The position numbers and the translations under genes were made by a program. From an uncultured Fretibacterium sp. (GTDB taxonomy: Bacteria > Synergistota > Synergistia > Synergistales > Aminobacteriaceae): a stretch of 27,582 nt of DNA. The stretch spans positions 1 through 27,582 of the forward strand of contig CALAUZ010000354.1 of assembly GCA_937892105.1 (NCBI GenBank), in the 5' to 3' direction. The notes below the pieces were generated by a model. The model did not search any database. It was not told the DNA's origin and saw only the letters and a list, made by a program, of their open reading frames with translations. Positions 7,346 through 14,673 of this stretch are shown in pieces. How positions within the stretch are numbered: the stretch's first letter is position 1; every line of letters begins with the position of its first letter.

Positions 7346-9190
7346 ATGGGATTACTGAAACCAGGTTTTACGCGTGAAGATTTACTGCGCATAGACGATA
7401 AAGAGCTGCCCTTGCTTGCTGATGAGGTGAGGGCAGTTATTGTAGACACTGTGAGGAAGAACGGCGGGCATTTAGGCTCATCGCTTGGAGTTGTCGAGCT
7501 TACTATTGCCATGCTGAAAGTCTTTGACCCCCTCAATGACAGAATAATATTTGACGTTGGACACCAGTCTTACCCCTACAAGATACTGACAGACAGGTTT
7601 GACCAGTTCCACACGTTAAGGCTGAAGGACGGGATATCAGGCTTCCCCAGAAGAAACGAGTCCCCATACGACCACTTCAACACCGGACATTCAAGCACGT
7701 CAATCTCTGCGGCATTGGGATACGCAAAGGCGAGGGATCTTCTTGGCGAAAAGAGGAGCGTTATAGCCTTCATAGGGGACGCGTCATTGATTAACGGGCT
7801 TGCTTTCGAGGCGTTGAACTACGTTCAGGAGACGAGGACTAACTTCATAATCATACTCAACGACAACAGGCATTCAATCAGCAGCAGGATAGGGGGATTT
7901 TCTACGGTTCTGGCTGAACTGTCGGCGAACACATGGTACAGGGGTGTAAAGAACTTTTTTAGATGGAAGTTCTGGAAGGAACGCAGAAGTCCTTACGAGA
8001 AAGATACTAATCCTTTTGCCCGCACAAAGAATTTCATAAAGTCATTCATAAGACCAAATTTATTCGGCCAGCTAGGCATAAATTACTGGGGGCCGTTTGA
8101 CGGCCATGACATAACCAGCGCAATCCGTATGCTTGAGCTGGCGAAGAACTATTACAAGCCCGTAATCCTCCACTTCAACACCGTAAAGGGCAAAGGCCTG
8201 CCTGAAGCAGAAGCAGACCCCACGAAGTATCATCAAGTATCGCCCGCAGGACAGGCAAAATCACGGACATGGAGCGAAGCCGCCTCAGAGATTGCTGAAG
8301 AACTGGCCATTAAGGACGAACACATAGTGTGTTTCACGGCGGCAATGTCTACTGGCGTGAAGCTGGAAAAATTCTCGCGAATGTTCCCAGACAGGTTCTT
8401 TGACGTTGGGATTGCTGAGAGCCACATGCTGACGATGGCTGCGGGATTAGCGGCGGGAGGTATGCGGCCATGGGTATTCATATACTCGACGTTTCTGCAG
8501 AGGGCAATGGATCAGCTCATGCATGATATTGCGCTGCAGAACCTGCCAGTCGTACTGATGGTTGACCGTGCAGGGCTTGCGGGTTCGGACGGCGATACAC
8601 ATCAGGGGCTTCTCGATATCCCATGGGGAAGGGCTGTACCTAACCTTGAAATTTACGCGCCATGCGATGAAGCCTCATTACGAGATGCTATGCTCAAAGC
8701 CTCAAAGCGCGATGGGCCGACACTGATACGTTACCCGCGTGGAAGCATTCCCCGTGATAGATTGAGCGTTGATGTCCACGATGAAGGCGTGGCATGTATT
8801 CATGACGGAAAAGGCTGGGCATTGCTTGGTCATGGTGCAAGCGTCCCTACAATGCTTGAGGTCAGAGACATGGCCGGACGTGAGGGGCTTGATGTTCCTG
8901 GAGTGTACGATGTACGAAGGGTTAAGCCTCTTGATGTGGGTGCTGTTGATGGCATTCTGAGAAGATACGGTGTTGTTGCCGTGATTGAGGAGAACTACAT
9001 GCCTGGCGGAATTGGCGAGGCTTTAGGGGCTGTAATCGCTGAAGGGAATTACGGTGTAAAGCTGCTGCGTTTCGGAGTGCCTGATGTATGCGTCAAACAT
9101 GCGACACAGGCGGAACAGCGGAAACTTTACGGCCTCGATGCCGCCAGCATTATAGAACGCTACAAGAAACATCTTGAAGATGAAAGCTAA
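7346..9190 (+). CDS. dxs: 1-deoxy-D-xylulose-5-phosphate synthase
   Basis: 614 residues. DXS joins pyruvate and glyceraldehyde 3-phosphate, using thiamine diphosphate, in the first step of the MEP isoprenoid pathway. GGHLGSSLGVVEL holds the catalytic His near residue 40; the thiamine motif is GDASLINGLAFEALN with NDN about 30 residues on. IAESHMLTMAAGLA carries the cofactor-activating Glu (most DXS read AEQH), and DRAGLAGSDGDTHQG carries the active-site His. A transketolase C-terminal domain ends the protein. The GDA-S instead of GDG-A at the thiamine site is a small deviation. ATG at 7346 has no clear ribosome binding site and follows the previous stop by 11 bp. It overlaps tlyA, a common neighbour of dxs. 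Confidence 0.95.
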   Translation: MGLLKPGFTREDLLRIDDKELPLLADEVRAVIVDTVRKNGGHLGSSLGVVELTIAMLKVFDPLNDRIIFDVGHQSYPYKILTDRFDQFHTLRLKDGISGFPRRNESPYDHFNTGHSSTSISAALGYAKARDLLGEKRSVIAFIGDASLINGLAFEALNYVQETRTNFIIILNDNRHSISSRIGGFSTVLAELSANTWYRGVKNFFRWKFWKERRSPYEKDTNPFARTKNFIKSFIRPNLFGQLGINYWGPFDGHDITSAIRMLELAKNYYKPVILHFNTVKGKGLPEAEADPTKYHQVSPAGQAKSRTWSEAASEIAEELAIKDEHIVCFTAAMSTGVKLEKFSRMFPDRFFDVGIAESHMLTMAAGLAAGGMRPWVFIYSTFLQRAMDQLMHDIALQNLPVVLMVDRAGLAGSDGDTHQGLLDIPWGRAVPNLEIYAPCDEASLRDAMLKASKRDGPTLIRYPRGSIPRDRLSVDVHDEGVACIHDGKGWALLGHGASVPTMLEVRDMAGREGLDVPGVYDVRRVKPLDVGAVDGILRRYGVVAVIEENYMPGGIGEALGAVIAEGNYGVKLLRFGVPDVCVKHATQAEQRKLYGLDAASIIERYKKHLEDES

Positions 9191-9971
9191 AGATAGACTG
9201 GATAAATTACTGCCTGAACTTGGCCTCACTGATACGAGGAACAAAGCTCAGGCATTAATTATGGCGGGAAAAGTGCGTGTGAATGGCCAGGTAATCACTA
9301 AGGCTGGTGCAATGTTCAGCCATGACGCAGACATTACGCTTGACGAGACATCACAATGGGCAGGAAGGGGAGCAAAGAAACTTCTGCGGGCATTCGAGGT
9401 TTTCGGGCTTGACGTTAATGGCAAAACCTGCGCGGATTTCGGGGCATCAACTGGAGGCTTCACAGATGTTATGCTGTCGAAAGGTGCTGGGAAAGTCTAT
9501 GCTGTCGATGTCGGCTACGGGCAGATGATATGGAGGCTTGCCAGTGATGACAGAGTTATTGTGATGGACAGGACTAATGCAAGGTATCTTAAACGTTCGG
9601 ACTTTCCGGAAGAGATAGAGTTTGCCGGCTGTGATGTATCGTTCATATCATTGCGTCTGATACTGCCAGTGCTTGATGATGTCGTGAAAGATGATGCTGT
9701 AGTATTAATAAAACCGCAGTTTGAGGCTGGAAGGGAGAAAGTTTCGCGGGGAATAGTCAGGGATAAAGCTGTGCATTCTGAAGTTATAGGGGGTATACTG
9801 CAATTTATACGCGAGAATACGGGGTTCAAGGTATCCGGCCTTACGTATTCGCCGATAAGAGGGAATGAGGGAAACATAGAGTTTTTATGCCGCGTAACAC
9901 ACAGCGGTGATGACAATAATTATGATGTTGATGATATAGTGAATGAAGCGCATGAATACGCAGAGAGGTGA
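9180..9971 (+). CDS. tlyA: TlyA family rRNA (cytidine-2'-O)-methyltransferase
   Basis: 263 residues from ATG at 9180; an in-frame TTG two codons earlier is possible. TlyA methylates ribose 2'-O of cytidines in 16S and/or 23S rRNA. An S4 RNA-binding domain is at about 1-60 (RLDKLLPELGL, AGKVRVNG). A Rossmann FtsJ-like methyltransferase follows, with the SAM-binding ADFGASTGGFTDVML, then CDVSFISL and VLIKPQFEAGREKV, which hold the family's catalytic-type residues. The start lies inside the last codons of dxs (11-bp overlap), so it is translationally coupled. Which nucleotide is methylated cannot be told from sequence. Confidence 0.93.
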   Translation: MKAKDRLDKLLPELGLTDTRNKAQALIMAGKVRVNGQVITKAGAMFSHDADITLDETSQWAGRGAKKLLRAFEVFGLDVNGKTCADFGASTGGFTDVMLSKGAGKVYAVDVGYGQMIWRLASDDRVIVMDRTNARYLKRSDFPEEIEFAGCDVSFISLRLILPVLDDVVKDDAVVLIKPQFEAGREKVSRGIVRDKAVHSEVIGGILQFIRENTGFKVSGLTYSPIRGNEGNIEFLCRVTHSGDDNNYDVDDIVNEAHEYAER

Positions 9972-9981
9972 TCAGCGATAT

Positions 9982-11328
9982 ATGACACAGAAAGAATTTC
10001 TGAGACTTTGTGCTTATGGTGAACGTGTTGAAATTGAGAACGCAATAATATCCGGTATTGACGTGAATGCCAAAGCATACATGCACGGTGCGAAAGTGCC
10101 TCCGCTTTTTGTGGCAGTGATGGAGGAAAACGAAGAGGCAGTGAAGGTACTCATAGAATATGGTGCCAGACATGGAGACGGTTTCATAGGTGCAATAGTG
10201 CGCGGGAAGAAAAAGCTGTTGAAGCTCCTAAAGGACAGCGGTGCGGACGTGAACTGCGAGGACTCCAACCATAACAGCCCGTTGCTTTTTGCCGTAACCG
10301 CTAACAAACAAAGAATGGTGAAATGGCTGATAGAGTGTGGGGCTGACGTGAACATGAAATCGAATGCAGGGTATGCACCTCTTACATATGTGGTGCTTAT
10401 GCAGGCAGTTGCGGACAGCACGAACGGCAGGCACAGGAAAGTAAACCCCGAAATAGTGAACCTTCTGATGAGGGCTGGAGCGGATTATGACGAAGCAATG
10501 ATTATAGCTGTGAAGTCAGGAAATATAAAATTTTTGGAGCTGATGCTTCAGAATGGTGCAGACATTAACAGACAGTGCGGAGACAAATGGAACCATCAAA
10601 GTCCTCTTGCGGCGGCAATATTCACCGGCGAACGTGAAATAAGCGCGGAGATGGTTGAGTTTCTGGCCTCAAATGGTGCGGACGTTAATGAAGTTTTTGA
10701 GCTTGGCGAAGACACCCTTACCACAGCCCTCAACGTATCCATAACGATGAACAGGCCGGATATTGCTGATGTACTTTTGTCGCACGGAGCAGACCCTGAC
10801 TTCAGGGACAGAACCGGAAGAACTCCTCTTGTGTATAGCGTTCTTACCGGCGAGGAAATTCTCAGAGTTTTGCTGAAACACGGAGCAGACCCCGACATTC
10901 CCGACAAGGAAGGAAGAACTCCGCTGATGCTTGCGGCTCTCGATGTTGGAACAGAACCAGGTATCTCCGAAGCACTCATAGAGTACGGAGCAAACGTCAA
11001 CGCTCAGGACAACGATGGAATGACCGCGCTGCTCTGGACTGTTGCCGGAAAGGACAGAACGCCGGGCTTTCTGATGTCTGCGCTGATGAGGACAGGGGGG
11101 TTGAGGGCTGAAGGCTGGGAAACATGGTTTATGCTTGCTGTGGTGTATATCGCGCTGAAGCGAGAGGCACAGCTAGACAGTATAAGGCTTCTGCTCCTTC
11201 ATGGTGCGGATATTAATCTATCTGACAACAAGGGAATGAATGCCATGATGTGTGCTATGATGAATTTTGATGACGAAGCGGTAGAGATACTCGAAGAAGC
11301 CAGGCAAAACATACAGGATAAATCTTAA
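9982..11328 (+). CDS. Ankyrin-repeat protein
   Basis: 448 residues made almost entirely of about 11 ankyrin repeats of 30-38 residues. Diagnostic pieces are GADVN, GADPD, GRTPLVYSV, GRTPLMLAA and LLLLHGADINLSDNKG. There is no signal peptide, membrane segment or enzymatic domain, so it should be a cytoplasmic protein-binding scaffold. The start is taken as ATG at 9982, since GAGAGGTGATC, overlapping the tlyA stop, lies 9 bases before it; an in-frame ATG at 9943 inside tlyA would add 13 residues. It is coupled to tlyA and precedes wzm by 31 bp. Partner and function are unknown. Confidence 0.9.
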   Translation: MTQKEFLRLCAYGERVEIENAIISGIDVNAKAYMHGAKVPPLFVAVMEENEEAVKVLIEYGARHGDGFIGAIVRGKKKLLKLLKDSGADVNCEDSNHNSPLLFAVTANKQRMVKWLIECGADVNMKSNAGYAPLTYVVLMQAVADSTNGRHRKVNPEIVNLLMRAGADYDEAMIIAVKSGNIKFLELMLQNGADINRQCGDKWNHQSPLAAAIFTGEREISAEMVEFLASNGADVNEVFELGEDTLTTALNVSITMNRPDIADVLLSHGADPDFRDRTGRTPLVYSVLTGEEILRVLLKHGADPDIPDKEGRTPLMLAALDVGTEPGISEALIEYGANVNAQDNDGMTALLWTVAGKDRTPGFLMSALMRTGGLRAEGWETWFMLAVVYIALKREAQLDSIRLLLLHGADINLSDNKGMNAMMCAMMNFDDEAVEILEEARQNIQDKS

Positions 11329-11359
11329 TCTGCAATTAAGGAGGAGGAACATACAATAC

Positions 11360-12226
11360 ATGTGGCGTACTACGTTAAAGAGGTGGCTAACTCCCGCGAA
11401 ACTTGGGGAGTTTGATTTAATCATTGAGCCGAACAAGACAACTTCAGACTTCCTTTATGAGCTGGTAAAGTTCCGTGAATTATTCTTCTTCATGGCATGG
11501 CGGGATATACTGGTGAGATACAAGCAGACAGTTATAGGCGTAGCATGGAGCGTCATACGTCCGCTTCTAAGTATGCTGATCTTCACGGTGATATTCGGGC
11601 GTGTTGCGAAACTTCCAAGCGAGGGAGTGCCTTATCCCATAATGGTATTCTCAGCCTTGCTCCCCTGGCAGTACTTCTCAAACTCAATGCAGAGCAGTTC
11701 AGAGGCATTTCTCAGGGCTTCAGGCATGATAAGCAAGATATATTTCCCGCGCCTTATACTTCCAACATCTTCTGTCCTCGTCAGTGCTGTAGATTTCGCG
11801 ATATCATTCGTACTGTTATGCCTGTTAATGCTGGTATACAGGTTTGTTCCGTCGCCGATGATAATCCTTCTGCCGATATTCTTCATTCCGGCAACGACTA
11901 CCGCGCTTGGAGTGGGGTATTTCTTCTCGGCACTCGGCGTAAAATACCGCGACTTCAGACACATCATGCCATTCATCGTACAGTTTGGTCTTTACGTTTC
12001 GCCGGTAGGTTTCTCAAGCTCAGTAATTCCTGACAAATGGAGGCTTCTCTACAGCCTTAACCCTATGGCCGGTGTAATAGACGGTTTCAGATGGTGTATT
12101 CAGGGTACGTCGGTGTCATTGTACATGCCAGGTTTCATAATATCGCTTATAACGTCAACGCTGATATTCTGGTACGGCCTAAAGTACTTCCGAAAGACGG
12201 AACGGACATTCGCGGACTACATTTAG
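11360..12226 (+). CDS. wzm: Polysaccharide ABC-2 transporter permease (Wzm-like)
   Basis: 288 residues. Wzm-type permeases export undecaprenyl-linked O-antigen or capsule glycan across the inner membrane. After an N-terminal amphipathic stretch come RELFFFMAWRDILVRYKQTVIG, a conserved family block (given here only in outline: W-R-D, R-Y-K-Q, G-x-x-W), and six hydrophobic segments at about 65-85, 95-115, 140-165, 170-195, 215-235 and 255-275. It ends with a basic tail (YFRKTERTFADYI). ATG at 11360 follows GGAGGAGG. The ATPase partner begins 19 bp downstream. The symbol is by family; the exact substrate is unknown. Confidence 0.9.
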   Translation: MWRTTLKRWLTPAKLGEFDLIIEPNKTTSDFLYELVKFRELFFFMAWRDILVRYKQTVIGVAWSVIRPLLSMLIFTVIFGRVAKLPSEGVPYPIMVFSALLPWQYFSNSMQSSSEAFLRASGMISKIYFPRLILPTSSVLVSAVDFAISFVLLCLLMLVYRFVPSPMIILLPIFFIPATTTALGVGYFFSALGVKYRDFRHIMPFIVQFGLYVSPVGFSSSVIPDKWRLLYSLNPMAGVIDGFRWCIQGTSVSLYMPGFIISLITSTLIFWYGLKYFRKTERTFADYI

Positions 12227-12245
12227 CGAAGGGGGAATATATAAC

Positions 12246-13538
12246 ATGCTTGCGATAAAGATTGAGAACTTGGGGAAAAGGTATATTCTCACCCACAAAT
12301 CTAACGACAGGATTTACGATGTACTCACGAATTTAGGTTCGCGTCTAGTCCGAAGAATGAGACACCCTTTCGCTGAGAGGTCAAAACCTCAGAACATCGA
12401 GGATTTCTGGGCCTTGCGCAACATAACATTCAACGTTGAGCAGGGTGAACGCATAGGCATAGTAGGCCATAACGGCGCAGGAAAATCAACACTGCTGAAA
12501 GTCCTCAGCCGCATTACAGACCCAACGGAAGGCAAAATCTCCATCAAAGGCAGAGTGTCGAGCCTTCTTGAAGTTGGAACAGGCTTTCACCCTGACTTGT
12601 CAGGACGCGAAAATATATACCTGAACGCCGCAATTCTTGGAATGAGGACAAGGGAAATACGCCGAAACTTTGATGATATTGTCGCCTTTGCCGGTGTCGA
12701 GAAGTTCCTTGATACTCCTGTAAAACGATATTCCAGCGGTATGTATGTCAGGCTTGCATTCGCCATTGCCGCTCACCTTAACTCGGAAATATTAATCATT
12801 GATGAAGTTCTTGCGGTAGGAGATATGGAGTTCCAGAAGAAATGTATGGGAAAGATGGACGAGATAAGCCACAAGGAAGGGCGTACTATATTGTTCGTCA
12901 GTCATAACATGGGGGCAATATTACAGCTCTGCAACAGGGTAGTATGTCTGGATCAGGGGCATATGGTTTTGGATACGTATGATGTGAACGAGGGTGTTCA
13001 AAAGTACATGAACCTATCACAGCTTCAGGCATCGGACGCTGAATGGAAAAATCCCGGCGGAAAATTCGAGAACGATTACTTTACTCCGTTAAGGTTCGGA
13101 GTATACAATGCTAAAGGCGAGGTCAATCTTGCGTCAGTGAAGCAGGACGATGAATTGTTTGTTGAGATTGAGGGCATAGCCAGGAAACCTGAACACGGAT
13201 TAGGGGTAGGGTATTCACTCTACACGCAGGAAGGTTCGCTGATGTACAGGACATACCACGCTGACCAGACGGACACGCCGGAGGAAATTCCAACCCTAGA
13301 AGGCCATGTAACGCTGAGAGGACGCATACCCGTAGAGGTTATGAACATGGGAGCAAAGAGATTAGACCTGTCTGTAATCATGAATAATATGCGATGGATT
13401 ATAAAGCCTGAAACGCGCGGCAATCCTTCAGCGTCATTCACGGTTGAGCCGCATCTTGACAGTTCATCGCCATACAGGACAATGAAGAAAGCAGGGCCAA
13501 TGATGATAAACAGTTCGTGGACACTGAAGGGAGAATAA
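12246..13538 (+). CDS. wzt: Polysaccharide ABC transporter ATPase (Wzt-like) with C-terminal domain
   Basis: 430 residues. The nucleotide-binding domain (about 1-250) has Walker A GHNGAGKST (74-82), the family-specific signature YSSGMYVRLAFA (starting near 162) instead of LSGGQ, Walker B ILIIDEVLAVGD and the switch His in FVSHN. After about residue 270 there is an extra beta-rich domain of some 150 residues. In Wzt proteins of the O9a/O12 type such a domain binds the end-capped glycan and decides export specificity; whether this one does is inference. ATG at 12246 is 19 bp after wzm; gmd follows 3 bp after the stop. Confidence 0.92.
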   Translation: MLAIKIENLGKRYILTHKSNDRIYDVLTNLGSRLVRRMRHPFAERSKPQNIEDFWALRNITFNVEQGERIGIVGHNGAGKSTLLKVLSRITDPTEGKISIKGRVSSLLEVGTGFHPDLSGRENIYLNAAILGMRTREIRRNFDDIVAFAGVEKFLDTPVKRYSSGMYVRLAFAIAAHLNSEILIIDEVLAVGDMEFQKKCMGKMDEISHKEGRTILFVSHNMGAILQLCNRVVCLDQGHMVLDTYDVNEGVQKYMNLSQLQASDAEWKNPGGKFENDYFTPLRFGVYNAKGEVNLASVKQDDELFVEIEGIARKPEHGLGVGYSLYTQEGSLMYRTYHADQTDTPEEIPTLEGHVTLRGRIPVEVMNMGAKRLDLSVIMNNMRWIIKPETRGNPSASFTVEPHLDSSSPYRTMKKAGPMMINSSWTLKGE

Positions 13539-13541
13539 GAC

Positions 13542-14633
13542 ATGAAGAAAGCACTAATCACAGGTATAACAGGGCAGGACGGAGCATACTTAACATCGTT
13601 CCTTCTGAAGAAAGGTTATGAAGTTCACGGTCTGAAGCGGCGCAGTTCAATCTTCAACACTGCGAGGATAGACGGCTTCTACAAGGATTTGCACGAGGAA
13701 GGGCACAAGTTCTTTCTGCATTACGGGGACTTGACGGACTCCAGCAACCTAATACACATGGTGCAGATGATACAGCCTGACGAGATATACAATCTTGCGG
13801 CACAAAGCCATGTAAGCGTTTCGTTCGAGACACCGGAATACACTGCGGACAGTGATGGTCTTGGAACGTTGAGGCTTCTTGAGGCGGTAAGGATACTGGG
13901 ACTGGAGGGCAGTACGAAGTTCTATCAGGCATCAACGAGCGAATTATACGGGAAGGTTCAGGAGACACCGCAGAAGGAAACTACACCGTTCTATCCCCGA
14001 AGCCCTTACGCCGCCGCAAAACTTTATGCTTACTGGATAACTGTGAACTACAGGGAAGCATACGACATGTTTGCGTGCAACGGAATACTCTTCAACCATG
14101 AGTCAGAACTCAGGGGTGAAACGTTTGTTACCCGAAAGATTACGCGTGCGGCAGCAAGGATAGCACTCGGACTTCAGGAGCGCACATACTTGGGCAATCT
14201 CAATGCAAAACGTGACTGGGGACATTCAGAGGATTATGTGCGTGCAATGTGGCTGATACTTCAGCAGGAGAAGCCGGAAGATTTTGTGATAGCGACAGGC
14301 GAGACGCATTCTGTGAGGGAATTTGCGGAACTTGCGTTCCATGAGGCCGGAATAGATATCGAATGGAATGGCACAGGTCTCGATGAAAAGGGAATTAACG
14401 CAAAGACAGGCCAGGCAGTAATAGAGATAGATCCACGATACTTCAGGCCTACTGAAGTTGATTTATTGCTTGGAGACCCCTCAAAGGCTGAACGCATATT
14501 AGGCTGGAAACGGAAAGTAACATTCCCTGAACTTGTCCGAAGAATGGTGAAACATGACCTTGAACTGTTCAAGAAGGATATATTAATCCGCGATGCAGGC
14601 TACAAGGTTACGAACGCATTAGAGGAAGCGTAG
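13542..14633 (+). CDS. gmd: GDP-mannose 4,6-dehydratase
   Basis: 363 residues, standard for Gmd. It turns GDP-D-mannose into GDP-4-keto-6-deoxy-D-mannose, precursor of GDP-L-fucose, GDP-D-rhamnose and perosamine. Extended SDR fold: NADP-binding [10 protein letters not shown] at the N-terminus, RRSS after the second strand, ASTSELYG with the catalytic Thr region, and [15 protein letters not shown] with the catalytic Tyr and Lys. The usual [14 protein letters not shown] block reads [14 protein letters not shown] here, a small change next to the substrate site. ATG at 13542 uses AAGGGAGAA at the end of wzt. The reductase or epimerase that would use the product is not in the window. Confidence 0.95.
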   Translation: MKKALITGITGQDGAYLTSFLLKKGYEVHGLKRRSSIFNTARIDGFYKDLHEEGHKFFLHYGDLTDSSNLIHMVQMIQPDEIYNLAAQSHVSVSFETPEYTADSDGLGTLRLLEAVRILGLEGSTKFYQASTSELYGKVQETPQKETTPFYPRSPYAAAKLYAYWITVNYREAYDMFACNGILFNHESELRGETFVTRKITRAAARIALGLQERTYLGNLNAKRDWGHSEDYVRAMWLILQQEKPEDFVIATGETHSVREFAELAFHEAGIDIEWNGTGLDEKGINAKTGQAVIEIDPRYFRPTEVDLLLGDPSKAERILGWKRKVTFPELVRRMVKHDLELFKKDILIRDAGYKVTNALEEA

Positions 14634-14673
14634 TAAGCATAAAGGTACGGGCGGTGTTGAAGGTTAAGGTTAA

